NCBI RefSeq assembly: GCF_002077155.1
Contig: NZ_CP015027.1
Location: 2,830,501-2,894,500, forward strand
DNA from: Sporosarcina sp. P33
GTDB lineage: Bacteria; Bacillota; Bacilli; Bacillales_A; Planococcaceae
DNA: 64,000 bases
Reading direction: 5' to 3'
Shown here: one piece after another, positions 7,655 to 16,847 of the stretch
Position numbering within the stretch: position 1 is the first letter of the stretch
Layout: every line of letters begins with the position of its first letter
Program-made: the position numbers and the translations under genes
Notes under the pieces: generated by a model
Told to the model about the DNA's origin: nothing
What the model saw: only the letters and a program-made list of their open reading frames with translations
Database searches by the model: none

Positions 7655-9093
7655 TTGAAAGCTATTGTAAGGATTTTATTTCTTTTGGCGGCGGTAAACG
7701 GAGTCCTCATATATTTGCATTACAGTCAATCGGCAAATGCAGATGGTGAAAGCGCTGACTCGGGGACGTACCGTCAGGAAATCGAAGTGATCAATCGGAC
7801 AGATGGATTATACATCCGGCACCATTTTTATAATCTGTCAGAAGACAGACACGAAATTATATGGCCTCAGGGAAGTGTGGAACGCGGCTGTGAGCAGGAA
7901 GAATCCGCGCCGTGCTCCCGGTTGAATGAGTCGGGCGTTGCGTTTGAAGAAGGGGAGCGTGATCAGCAGTCCGTCATCTATAAATTACCGAAAAAACAGC
8001 CCCTGACAGGACGGAAATTATTTAAAAAGCCGTTTGCATTACTGAAAGATAATAAACCATTAACGACAGTACTTCACATGACCGATGAGCAGGATGTTGG
8101 CGGAATGTGGGTGACAGGACTCGAACGTGTAGGAAAAGCAGACAAAGAGCGCATCACGTATCGTCTCTACCGGGGTGTCGGCTTCGTTAATGAACTGTAC
8201 TGGCAGCCGCAAGATGTGCCGCTGGCTTACTCTTCCAATAAATTGTCTATGTATGGGGTAGGGATCGACAAGAAACAGAATGACCAAATGGTGAAGATGC
8301 TTGAAGGAGTCGGCGGAAATCATATAAGTGTAGTTCTGGCGCCGCGCAATCAGCCGCTGTATGCAGAGCGTATTATTGTGGAAAAGACGGGAAATATGCC
8401 TCAGGTGGTAAAGCAGGCAGCCAAAATGAGTGTCAAGTCGCGCTTCACTTTGAGGCCGGACGAGCCGTCGATGAATAGTATGCTGGCTTCCCTGCTCGGT
8501 GATGAGCCGGTGGGAACAAAAGCTGAGCAGGGTGTATTTATCCGGTTAAAAGAATCACTTTCCGAAGAACAGTATCAATCATTCCGGCAAAATGTGCATG
8601 AACAGATAGGCAAAGAACTGTCCGCTTCAAGGATGGATCAATTGCTGGCGGATGTAATGGCGTTCGATACACAATATTTCCAAAAAACTATGCATGAGCA
8701 GCAGCTTAACTATCCGTTCCTGTTACTTGACCCTCGTACAGTTCTTTTGGATGGGAAAGAAGTTCCGGCAGTAAAGGTTGTCGTACAAGACGGAAAGAGC
8801 TTTTATCCTGCAGCTGAGTTATTGTCAAAAATGGGCTATGCAATCCGTTCTAATGAACAGTCTATCTACATTGAAAGTCCAAATCGCAAGTATCGCTTTT
8901 CTAAATTGGAGCCGTTCTACGTCATGAATGACCGAAAATTCGATTATCTGGAAAAGCCTCATACTTATATTAACAAGGAATTATATTTTGATGAAAATTG
9001 GTTGCGCCGCATCTTTTTGGTGCTGATCGAAAAGTCAGAAAAGACCATTTCTATCGAACAGATTGAAAATTTGATAAAGGAGATGGAAAAAGA

Positions 9094-9097
<4 letters not shown>
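7655..9097 (+). CDS. Membrane-anchored extracytoplasmic protein of unknown function with a stalk-like domain
   Basis: A 480-residue protein with a signal or anchor segment at residues 3-20 (AIVRILFLLAAVNGVLIYLH) followed by a long secreted-type region. Residues about 365-420 (VLLDGKEVPAVKVVV to SIYIES) resemble the copper amine oxidase N-terminal stalk domain found in many Firmicute surface proteins. The rest is not recognised. TTG 7655 is preferred because GAGGTG lies seven bases upstream; the frame extends to GTG 7637. The stop overlaps the rsmD start by 4 bp, so it is probably translated together with rsmD and coaD. B. subtilis has no gene of this kind here. Confidence 0.7.
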
Positions 9098-10135
<1,038 letters not shown>

Positions 10136-10158
10136 AAGTAAGCTGAAACATTATGTGT

Positions 10159-10200
10159 AAAAGTGGTTATGATGAGTGAATCATCATAACCACTTTTTTT
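10159..10200 (+). terminator. Terminator after coaD
   Basis: A 17-bp stem (AAAAGTGGTTATGATGA and its complement) with a 5-base loop, then T residues. It can serve both coaD and the convergent YlbJ-like gene. Confidence 0.9.
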
Positions 10201-10218
10201 ACACACTACGATGCGCAG

Positions 10219-11100
10219 TCAATAAATCCACATGAACAACACAGGGACGAGTAATGTGTTCCATGCCCGTGCAATGATATAAGGGAATATCCGTATGCCG
10301 GCGCTTTTAGCGATGGTCATGACTTGCATGTGGATGCTCAGGCCGTTGATTGAAAGGATGGCGGCAATCAGCATTGGATAAATCGCTTCTCCGTTAAAAT
10401 GCTCAGTGGCCGACTGGACGCCGGAAGTCATTTCAAATAGCGCGAGCAATAGCGTTTTGGTAACCTCCATATCCACGGGGAACAATGCAGAGATGGAATG
10501 AGACAGTACATTACCCAGCGAAGAAAAAAAGATAACGGTCGTTGCTACGAGTAAAATGACGGACGAGCTGTCTTTGATGGAGCGCAGCAGCGGTGACGTT
10601 GTATGCTGCACTGGAACAGCGGCGGGTGCCGGATACTGGTTCCGTTTCCCTGCTATCGACATGGCCAGCAAGAAAAATACAATATTGGCCAGATGTATCG
10701 CAAGGAGCAGCTTCCATCCGCTTGCGGTGCTGCCGAATAATTCGCTGCCAACGAAGCCAATAATGAACATCGGGCCGGGTGCATGGCAGGAGGCGACAAG
10801 CAGACTGCTTTCGGCCGCTGTAATTTCTCCGTTTTTCTTCATCTCACTGACAGTGACGGCACCTACAGGAAATCCGCCGAATGAACCGAGCACATACGCT
10901 TTTATGTAACGACTCCACTGGCTGGAGGCTCTTTTTCCAGGCATTTTTAACAGCCACTGCGTTAAAATAATATACGGCAGTAAATAAGGAAGCAGCGCGT
11001 GGGTAAACAGCTGCGCACCTGTCACAGCTCCTTCATGCGCGACATCGGGCTGCAGAATGAATAAAATAATCAGTGCCCAGATGAAGAGTACATTACTCAT
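10219..11100 (-). CDS. ylbJ: YlbJ-like membrane protein with nucleoside-gate domain
   Basis: A 293-residue polytopic membrane protein with the two signatures of the Gate/nucleoside-recognition fold seen in sporulation protein YlbJ: GSFGGFPVGAV (about 73-83) and CHAPGPMFIIGFVG (about 105-118). B. subtilis YlbJ is about 400 residues and needed for spore formation; this protein is shorter, so orthology rests on the motifs and the position next to coaD and ylbL. The ATG at 11100 has no clear ribosome site of its own. A 12-codon mini-ORF with a strong AAGGAG runs from 11135 and stops on the YlbJ start (overlapping ATGA), which suggests translational coupling. Confidence 0.7.
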   Translation of the reverse strand: MSNVLFIWALIILFILQPDVAHEGAVTGAQLFTHALLPYLLPYIILTQWLLKMPGKRASSQWSRYIKAYVLGSFGGFPVGAVTVSEMKKNGEITAAESSLLVASCHAPGPMFIIGFVGSELFGSTASGWKLLLAIHLANIVFFLLAMSIAGKRNQYPAPAAVPVQHTTSPLLRSIKDSSSVILLVATTVIFFSSLGNVLSHSISALFPVDMEVTKTLLLALFEMTSGVQSATEHFNGEAIYPMLIAAILSINGLSIHMQVMTIAKSAGIRIFPYIIARAWNTLLVPVLFMWIY

Positions 11101-11228
11101 AGTCTTATACGGCAGGATAGAAAATCGATAAGCATCTGTCGCACTCCTTTCTAATTTTTGAACTACAATGAAATCTACCGTAATATATATGTTGGATTCG
11201 TACAGGCTATTAATGGAGGTGAGCTTTT

Positions 11229-12275
11229 ATGAAAATGCGCAAGTGGGGGATAGCGGCTGCACTCCTTATTGCAGTGGCGCTTCTGGCACTTTATCCGTTA
11301 GATATGTATATTTCCAGACCGGGTGGCGCATACGATTTAGCACCGCTCGTAGAAGTGTCAGGAGGAGATACGGATGATCGGGGAACGTTCAGTTTGATGA
11401 CGATCGCGATTGGCAAAGCGACACCGCTCACCTACGCCTGGTCGCATGTCTCCGGGAAAATGAAATTATTGCCGGCTGCAAATGTCAGAAGACACGGGGA
11501 AAGTGATGAAGAATATGGAGTGCGTCAAAAGAAATTAATGACAGATTCCAAAATACATGCTATTTCTGTCGCATTTGAAAAGGCAGGACTGCCGATTGAC
11601 AGAAAGTTCACAGGCGTTTTTGTAGCTGGTGTATTGCCGGAGGGAGCATCTGCCGGAAAGCTCAGGGTAGGAGATGTCATTCAATCGATTAATAATCGGC
11701 AGTTTACTTCTGCAGAAGAATTTATCGACGCATTCAGCAATATGTCGAAGGGGCAGCAAGTGGATTTGAATGTAAAGCGCGGAAAAGAGACCCTGCAGAT
11801 TCCGGTTAAATTAGCAGAGCTTCCCGGTACGCATGGCCGTGCAGGAATTGGCATCGAGTTTGAAGAACAGATTACGCTTGAAACAGAACCCGAAGTGGAT
11901 ATTCGTACCGAAGATATCGGAGGGCCTTCAGCGGGCCTTATGTTTACACTTGAATTGATGAATCGTCTTGTCGATGCTGATTTAACGAAAGGTTATCATA
12001 TCGCAGGAACTGGTGAGATGCATGAAGACGGATCGGTGGGACGAATCGGCGGGATAGACTTCAAGGTCATTGCTGCAGACCGCCAGGACATTGAAATATT
12101 TTTCGCTCCTGACGACGAATTGCCTGAAGAAGTCAAAAAGAAAAATCCGCAGTTACAGTCCAATTACGAAGAAGCGAAAGCAACTGCAGAAAAGATTGGC
12201 ACGAAAATGAAAATAGTGCCGGTTAAAACGATTGACGATGCGCTGCGTTATCTTGAAAAGCTGGAAGAAAAATAA
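11229..12275 (+). CDS. ylbL: PDZ and Lon-type S16 membrane protease YlbL
   Basis: A 348-residue membrane-anchored serine protease. It has an N-terminal transmembrane helix (about 7-24), a PDZ domain (about 120-195) and a Lon-like S16 domain at the C-terminus. The catalytic serine lies in GGPSAGLMFTLEL (about residue 238), and the catalytic lysine in GRIGGIDFKVIAA (about 281). B. subtilis YlbL has this architecture and is implicated in degrading the cell-division inhibitor YneA. ATG 11229 follows GGAGGTGAG. It is divergent from the YlbJ-like gene and convergent with tmcAL. Confidence 0.92.
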   Translation: MKMRKWGIAAALLIAVALLALYPLDMYISRPGGAYDLAPLVEVSGGDTDDRGTFSLMTIAIGKATPLTYAWSHVSGKMKLLPAANVRRHGESDEEYGVRQKKLMTDSKIHAISVAFEKAGLPIDRKFTGVFVAGVLPEGASAGKLRVGDVIQSINNRQFTSAEEFIDAFSNMSKGQQVDLNVKRGKETLQIPVKLAELPGTHGRAGIGIEFEEQITLETEPEVDIRTEDIGGPSAGLMFTLELMNRLVDADLTKGYHIAGTGEMHEDGSVGRIGGIDFKVIAADRQDIEIFFAPDDELPEEVKKKNPQLQSNYEEAKATAEKIGTKMKIVPVKTIDDALRYLEKLEEK

Positions 12276-12278
12276 CAC

Positions 12279-13457
12279 TTACATCAAAATGGGCGGCGTC
12301 TGATAATCAAGCCCCGGTGCTCTGTGCGCGCCGAACATGTAAATATCTGTACTTTTAATATCCATCAAAAGTGAGTGATCGGTATGGGAAGCAGCACGGC
12401 TGATTACAGGCAGCGGCAACTGTTTTTTGACCGTCCGCAGATAGGTTCTTCCTGTTGCCGACATGCCAAGAAGCCGTAAATAAGACGGGCGGGTGATCTG
12501 CGCACGGTCAGACTTCCGATAGCCTGTCAGGATATGAACAAGCATGCGCTGAATTCTTGTCCAAGTATAGCGCTTGGATTTCACAGATTGCATGAACCCT
12601 AAAAACGCAGTATGTTCCCTGGCGGAGCGGCAGAAAGAATATTCGATGCCTTCTGTTACATCCGCTATGTCTGCCAGACGCTCGGGTCCTTCCCGGAGGA
12701 TAGTGTAACGCAGAAGCGGATAGAAGTGATTCCAGCTCATCTGCGGCTGTCCGGTCAGTAATTGATATGAAGCCTCAGGCATGAACGGCTCTACTTGCGC
12801 TGAATTGCCTGTAAAGATTTCTTTTCGTATGCCCGTGGCGCTTGCAATGGAACCCGCAGGCAGCGCAGCGTCATGGTAATGTGTGCCGGTCCTTTCAATC
12901 GTCACCGGTTTCATGCCGGACTGTATTTCGCTGATAGCCCGCATATAATGAAAACCTAAAATATTATTCGGTTCGGATAAATCAGCCAGCGGTCCGTTTG
13001 CGTTATGCGAGATTTCATCATACGCAATCCGCAATGCATTCGGATAACTGATTCCTTCCTGCATGGCATTCTTTATTGTTTGTTCATAGAGTGTCTTGTT
13101 TGTGTCCATCAATTCCAGGCTGTTGGTGAATGGTTCGATCGCGCCTTCTTCACTGCCGAAGCAAACGCTGCTGCAGTGAAGTGCATCGAGAATCTCTGCA
13201 GCACCTTTTGCGAAAAGCGGGGCATGGGCTGCAGAAAAAGCATACGGCAATTCGATGACGAGATCGGCTCCGCCGGCCAGCGCCATACGGGTGCGTGTCC
13301 ATTTATCGACAATTGCCGGTTCGCCGCGCTGCAAGAAATGACCGCTCATGACGGCAATAATGACATCCGCGCCAGTCTGCTTTTTCGCTTCATTCAGATG
13401 AAAGAGATGGCCGTTATGGAAAGGATTATATTCGACGACAATACCAGTAGCTATCAA
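12279..13457 (-). CDS. tmcAL: tRNA(Met) cytidine acetate ligase TmcAL (YlbM)
   Basis: A 392-residue nucleotidyltransferase-fold enzyme that uses acetate and ATP to make N4-acetylcytidine at the wobble position of elongator tRNA-Met. The N-terminus IATGIVVEYNPFHNGH holds the HxGH-type signature, SGHFLQRGEPA and DKWTRTRMAL follow, and FGSEEG is at about 115. TTG 13457 is chosen because GGAGG lies six bases upstream and the protein then starts at the conserved segment; the frame runs further upstream without similarity. Normal neighbour of yceD-rpmF, transcribed divergently. Confidence 0.92.
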   Translation of the reverse strand: MIATGIVVEYNPFHNGHLFHLNEAKKQTGADVIIAVMSGHFLQRGEPAIVDKWTRTRMALAGGADLVIELPYAFSAAHAPLFAKGAAEILDALHCSSVCFGSEEGAIEPFTNSLELMDTNKTLYEQTIKNAMQEGISYPNALRIAYDEISHNANGPLADLSEPNNILGFHYMRAISEIQSGMKPVTIERTGTHYHDAALPAGSIASATGIRKEIFTGNSAQVEPFMPEASYQLLTGQPQMSWNHFYPLLRYTILREGPERLADIADVTEGIEYSFCRSAREHTAFLGFMQSVKSKRYTWTRIQRMLVHILTGYRKSDRAQITRPSYLRLLGMSATGRTYLRTVKKQLPLPVISRAASHTDHSLLMDIKSTDIYMFGAHRAPGLDYQTPPILM

Positions 13458-13527
13458 TGAAATCCTCCTCTGTACTTGCGTATAATGAATTATAACGTTA
13501 AACTTATTAGGGTGACAAGAAAATATC

Positions 13528-13556
13528 TTGACATCCTTTATTTTAAATACTATAAT
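13528..13556 (+). promoter_or_regulatory. Consensus sigma-A promoter of yceD-rpmF
   Basis: TTGACA (13528-13533), a 17-base spacer and TATAAT (13551-13556) form a perfect consensus promoter 27 bp ahead of yceD. It would normally also drive rpmF, now about 1.9 kb downstream because of the IS. Confidence 0.9.
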
Positions 13557-13583
13557 CAACATTGTTGTCTTGAGGTGATAGAC

Positions 13584-14096
13584 ATGAAATGGTCCATTCA
13601 TCAATTACGGAAACATAGGCAAGGCCCGCTACTGTTTGACGAAGCAGTAAATTTAGATTCCGTGAAAAATCGGAATGAAGAAATTAGGGCAATTCAGCCT
13701 GTTCGAGTAAGCGGAACATGTATAATTGGTGAGAAAAAATTAACATGCCAGCTTCGGCTAGAAGGTTCAATGATTTTGCCTTGTGCACGTACGTGGGAAG
13801 ACGTCAATTATCCATTCTCTATTGAATCAGTTGAGCAATTCAGCTGGGACGAAGAGACGCTTCTGACGGATGATGAAATTCATCCGGTAGAAGGGGAAAC
13901 AATTGATTTTACGCCTGTATTAGAAGAACTGATTTTGCTGGAGATCCCGCTGCAAGTATTCTGCGAAAATGCAGATGAAATGCAACAGGTCGAAGGTAAA
14001 GGCTGGTCCTATACAACCGATGAAGAATTGGAAGCGCAGCGTCAAGATGCAGAAGAAAAAGTGGATCCTCGATTAGCGGGATTTGGGCTAACCTAA
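13584..14096 (+). CDS. yceD: YceD family (DUF177) protein with IS-altered C-terminus
   Basis: A 170-residue member of the YceD/DUF177 family (B. subtilis YlbN), found beside rpmF in many bacteria and linked to rRNA or ribosome assembly, biochemistry unclear. The N-terminus MKWSIHQLRKHR and the conserved cysteine segment (LPCARTW) are present. The IS3-family element enters the codon after AGF. The native tail LANFFETDKE, still readable at 15381-15411, is replaced by four residues ending GLT and a stop supplied by the IS end. The native protein would be 176 residues. ATG 13584 follows GAGGTGATAG. The loss is confined to the last ten residues, so the protein may still work. Confidence 0.88.
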   Translation: MKWSIHQLRKHRQGPLLFDEAVNLDSVKNRNEEIRAIQPVRVSGTCIIGEKKLTCQLRLEGSMILPCARTWEDVNYPFSIESVEQFSWDEETLLTDDEIHPVEGETIDFTPVLEELILLEIPLQVFCENADEMQQVEGKGWSYTTDEELEAQRQDAEEKVDPRLAGFGLT

Positions 14097-14169
14097 ATTT
14101 TTGAGACAATATAAAACACCTTCGAAGTGGTACACTTGTAAAAAGTACTTACAACGGAGGTGTTTTTGC

Positions 14170-14487
14170 GTGGGCAAAAACGTATATTCAAGCGAAGTAA
14201 AATGGGCAGTTGTCAAAGATAAATTGAGTGGGGAATTAACAACTAAAGAAATTATGGAGAAGCACGGAGTCAAAAATAAATCCCAGATTGAAACCTGGAT
14301 GAGATGGTATCGTGCAAATGAAATATATCGTTTTGATCAACCGATAGGTAAACAATATACCTTCGGTCATGGGCCAGAACTTTCGAGTGAAGCGGACAAG
14401 AAAGAACGACAGATGTCTCATTTAAAAATGGAGAATGAGATTCTAAAAAAGTACATGGAGATCGAAAGGAGATTGAGAAAGAAATAG
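14170..14487 (+). CDS. IS3-family transposase OrfA (helix-turn-helix)
   Basis: A 105-residue basic protein with a helix-turn-helix near residues 20-50 (LTTKEIMEKHGVKNKSQIETW), followed by a C-terminal heptad-rich region (about 75-105) of the leucine-zipper type. GTG 14170 follows GGAGGT. Near its 3' end lies an A-AAA-AAG slippery heptamer through which ribosomes can shift -1 into OrfB. Confidence 0.88.
   Translation: MGKNVYSSEVKWAVVKDKLSGELTTKEIMEKHGVKNKSQIETWMRWYRANEIYRFDQPIGKQYTFGHGPELSSEADKKERQMSHLKMENEILKKYMEIERRLRKK
14445..14451 (+). other. Programmed -1 frameshift site A-AAA-AAG
   Basis: The heptamer is in the zero frame of OrfA as A AAA AAG. A -1 slip leads directly into the OrfB frame, open from here to 15335. 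IS3-family elements make the OrfAB transposase this way. Confidence 0.75.
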
Positions 14488-14498
14488 TTCTGCAGATT

Positions 14499-15335
14499 GT
14501 GGAAAAACTAAAAAAGAAGTATACAATAACAGCCATTTTATCCGCATTAGGAGTACCACGAGCTACCTACTATAGGTGGCGTCTGGAGGAAACGGATAAG
14601 TCTCTTTCAGTGGAAGAGGAGGCTATTATAGAATTGTGTAAACGCACTAAATATCGGAATGGACATAGAAAAATCAAAGCATTTCTAAAGCAGGAATACA
14701 ACATAGAATTGAATCGCAATACGGTTCAACGCCTCATGCAAAAGCATAACTTACAGTGTCGTATCAAGCCTAAACGAAAGTGGAAATCTCAAGGGGAAAG
14801 TATCATAATTGCCCCAGATCTTCTTAAACGTAATTTCACAGCTAGTGAACCGAATCAGAAGTGGGTAACCGACATCACCTATATCCAGTATGGTAGTACG
14901 ACAAAATATCTTTCAACCATTATGGATTTATACAATAATGAAATTGTTGCTTACAAATTATACGACCATCAACAGACACCACTCGTAATTGACACATTAA
15001 AGGCGGCACTAGCTGCGAGAAACCACCCCACAGGAGTGATTATACATTCGGATCAAGGGAGTGTGTATACGTCATACGCGTATCAAGCCTATATCAAGGA
15101 TAACGACCTGATCGGCAGCATGTCACGTCGAGGAAACTGTTGGGACAATGCGGTGATTGAATCATTTCATTCGAGTCTGAAATCTGAAGAATTTCAATAC
15201 GTTAAATTTAATTCATTACGCAATAATATTGTAGTTGAACGAGTAATTGCCTATTTAAATTATTATAATGAAGAACGTATCCAAGAAAAATTAGGCTACC
15301 TGACACCGATAAAATATGGTGTCAAAGCAGCCTAA
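14499..15335 (+). CDS. IS3-family transposase OrfB (DDE integrase core)
   Basis: The catalytic part of the transposase, 278 residues from the GTG at 14499, though it is probably made mainly as an OrfAB fusion by frameshifting at 14445. An HTH_21-like segment precedes an rve integrase core. The DDE triad is visible as WVTDITYI, HSDQGSVYTS and WDNAVIESFHSSLKSE. The frame is intact, ends 42 bp inside the right terminus, and looks functional. Confidence 0.92.
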   Translation: MEKLKKKYTITAILSALGVPRATYYRWRLEETDKSLSVEEEAIIELCKRTKYRNGHRKIKAFLKQEYNIELNRNTVQRLMQKHNLQCRIKPKRKWKSQGESIIIAPDLLKRNFTASEPNQKWVTDITYIQYGSTTKYLSTIMDLYNNEIVAYKLYDHQQTPLVIDTLKAALAARNHPTGVIIHSDQGSVYTSYAYQAYIKDNDLIGSMSRRGNCWDNAVIESFHSSLKSEEFQYVKFNSLRNNIVVERVIAYLNYYNEERIQEKLGYLTPIKYGVKAA

Positions 15336-15380
15336 TCATGGTGTTTTATATGTGTCTCATATCGCTAGGTCAGTCTAATT

Positions 15381-15411
15381 GGCTAATTTTTTTGAAACCG
15401 ATAAAGAGTAA
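15381..15411 (+). pseudogene. Displaced 3' end of yceD
   Basis: Directly after the right-hand target duplication the bases read in the original yceD frame as LANFFETDKE and stop (the first codon is completed by the two T bases of the duplication). These are the residues removed from YceD by the insertion. The stop is 24 bp before the rpmF start. Confidence 0.85.
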
Positions 15412-15435
15412 ACCCTTATAAGGAGGTGCCCCCCA

Positions 15436-15609
15436 ATGGCAGTACCAAAGAGAAGAACTTCTAAAACGAAGAAAAATATGCGTCGAACTCATTTCAAAAT
15501 TGAAGCGCCAGGTATGACTACTTGCGACAACTGTGGCGAAATGAAATTGGCACACCACGTTTGCAAATCATGCGGACACTACAAAGGAAAAGACGTTGTA
15601 GGCGAATAA
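15436..15609 (+). CDS. rpmF: 50S ribosomal protein L32
   Basis: A 57-residue zinc-ribbon ribosomal protein starting [19 protein letters not shown] with four cysteines in two CxxC pairs (CDNC and CKSC), the zinc-binding form. AGGAGGTG precedes ATG 15436. It normally shares a transcript with yceD. The IS now separates it from the strong promoter at 13528, so its transcription must read through the IS or start from within it. No separate sigma-A promoter is evident between the IS end and the gene. Confidence 0.96.
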   Translation: MAVPKRRTSKTKKNMRRTHFKIEAPGMTTCDNCGEMKLAHHVCKSCGHYKGKDVVGE

Positions 15610-15632
15610 TTTAGATTTAGCGCAACGAACGG

Positions 15633-15671
15633 AAGACTGTCTTGAGACCATGGCTCAAGGCAGTCTTTTTT
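15633..15671 (+). terminator. Terminator after rpmF
   Basis: AAGACTGTCTTGAG pairs with CTCAAGGCAGTCTT around a 7-base loop, with one mismatch, and is followed by a T run. Confidence 0.85.
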
Positions 15672-15716
15672 GTTTTGTGTAAAAATGGTATGCTAGATAA
15701 AAAAGGGGGAAGTCAT

Positions 15717-16478
15717 ATGTCTTACACGATAGAAATCAGTCAGTCAATTGCGTATTTTACAATTAACCGTCCGGACATGCGTAATGCAGTGAATTATGAT
15801 GTGATGGAAGGACTTGAATTATTTTTAGATCAAATAGAGGATGATCCTGAAGTTTCGTTTGCTGTCATCACAGGGGAAGGTGAACTGGCATTTTGTTCAG
15901 GAGGAGATCTTGGGGATTTTCATGGTTTTCAGACAGCGGATGATGCGTGGCCTATGTTAAGCAGAGGAGCGAATATTTTATACCGTATCGCGACATTGCC
16001 GATGCCGACGATTGCGCTGGTCAACGGGGCGGCTGTCGGCGGCGGCTGTGAACTGGCAACAGCCTGTGATTACCGTCTTGTCGCTTCACATGCCAAAGCA
16101 GGATTTATTCAGGGAACATTAGCTATAACGTCTGGCTGGGGAGGCGCATCGCTGCTGTTCGAAAAGAATGGCCCTCATGACCGCATGCTGCAGTTTACGA
16201 GCAGAGCGAGCGTTCATTCGGCAGAACAGCTGGAGCAGCTTGGATGGGCTACTGAAGTGTTTGAAGGGGATGTGCAGACAGCACTCGATCAATTTTTAGC
16301 GCCGAAGCTGAAAGTGCACAGAAATGTACACCGTGCCTATAAAAACATTGCCGTAAGAAAGTGGAAGTCCGGTGATCTGAAGCTGGCAATGCAGGAAGAA
16401 GCCCGCGTCTGTTCAGTGCTGTGGGAAAGCGATGCCCACCACGAAGCGGTTCAGCGATTCTTAACAAAAAGCAAGTAA
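15717..16478 (+). CDS. Crotonase-fold protein (enoyl-CoA hydratase/isomerase family), possible acyl-CoA decarboxylase
   Basis: A 253-residue crotonase-superfamily member. The oxyanion-hole segments are FCSGGDLGDF (about 61-70) and GAAVGGGCELATACDYRL (about 104-121). True hydratases need a second glutamate in a following PE segment; here it reads GFIQGTLAITSGWGG, with no glutamate. This stretch and ATACDYRL resemble ECHDC1-type ethylmalonyl/methylmalonyl-CoA decarboxylases more than crotonase. ATG 15717 follows AAGGGGGA. A carrier and a carboxyltransferase follow on the same strand, which would suit a repair enzyme for malonyl-CoA analogues. That assignment is inferred; hydratase/isomerase activity is the conservative label. 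Confidence 0.75.
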   Translation: MSYTIEISQSIAYFTINRPDMRNAVNYDVMEGLELFLDQIEDDPEVSFAVITGEGELAFCSGGDLGDFHGFQTADDAWPMLSRGANILYRIATLPMPTIALVNGAAVGGGCELATACDYRLVASHAKAGFIQGTLAITSGWGGASLLFEKNGPHDRMLQFTSRASVHSAEQLEQLGWATEVFEGDVQTALDQFLAPKLKVHRNVHRAYKNIAVRKWKSGDLKLAMQEEARVCSVLWESDAHHEAVQRFLTKSK

Positions 16479-16487
16479 AGTTCCTCC

Positions 16488-16510
16488 CCCGGCAGACATA
16501 TACTGTCGGG
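16488..16510 (+). terminator. Weak hairpin after the crotonase gene
   Basis: CCCGGCAG pairs with CTGTCGGG around a 7-base loop, but only a poor T tract follows, so termination may be partial. Confidence 0.3.
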
Positions 16511-16527
16511 ATTGCTTAGTTTCTGCT

Positions 16528-16541
16528 TGTAAACGGTTTCA
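16528..16541 (+). promoter_or_regulatory. Candidate CcpA (cre) site
   Basis: TGTAAACGGTTTCA matches the catabolite-responsive pattern TGWAARCGYTWNCW at 13 of 14 positions. It lies 73-86 bp ahead of the biotin-carrier gene and suggests carbon catabolite control of the carrier-carboxyltransferase pair. Confidence 0.45.
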
Positions 16542-16613
16542 TAGATGCGATACACTTATTGTAAGAAGTTCTTTGCATCAACTGTACGCAAATAGACTAC
16601 GGGGAGTGATTGT

Positions 16614-16829
16614 ATGCAAGAAGTAAAAGCATCCATGGCAGGTACAATTTTTTCGATTGAAGTAAAAGAAGGAGACGCTGTGACAAAGGGACAAGTCGTC
16701 ATTATTTTGGAATCTATGAAAATGGAAATTCCGTTGGAAGCGGAAATGGACGGGACAGTCAGTAAAATCCACGGTGCTGAAGGTGATTTTGTAGACGAAG
16801 AAGACGTGTTGGTCACAATTCAATCGTAA
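16614..16829 (+). CDS. Biotin carboxyl carrier (biotin/lipoyl attachment) protein
   Basis: A 71-residue single-domain carrier, far shorter than the AccB of acetyl-CoA carboxylase. The biotinylation motif ESMKME places the acceptor lysine at about residue 35. The domain runs end to end as a lipoyl-type beta sandwich with the glycines in EGDAV and EGDFV. ATG 16614 follows GGGGAGTG. It is 18 bp ahead of the carboxyltransferase gene and presumably carries carboxybiotin to it. No biotin carboxylase gene is nearby, so that activity must come from elsewhere. Confidence 0.92.
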   Translation: MQEVKASMAGTIFSIEVKEGDAVTKGQVVIILESMKMEIPLEAEMDGTVSKIHGAEGDFVDEEDVLVTIQS

Positions 16830-16847
16830 GGGAAGGCGGGAAGTTCC

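Larger units (their letters stand above)
14084..15377 (+). mobile_element. Complete IS3-family (IS150-like) insertion sequence
   Basis: A 1294-bp element with two overlapping transposase frames. The ends are imperfect inverted repeats: TGGGCTAACCTA at the left and TAGACTGACCTA as complement of the right, followed inwards on both sides by TGAGACA and ATATAAAACACC. It is flanked by a 3-bp target duplication, ATT at 14081-14083 and 15378-15380, typical of the IS150 group. Deleting the element and one ATT restores an uninterrupted yceD reading frame, which confirms both boundaries. Both frames are intact, so the insertion looks recent and possibly active. Confidence 0.93.

Noticed and set aside
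14102-15359. Shorter IS boundaries at the TGAGAC repeats
   Set aside because: The inverted repeat extends 18 bases further out on each side, and only the longer boundaries give a target duplication and restore yceD.
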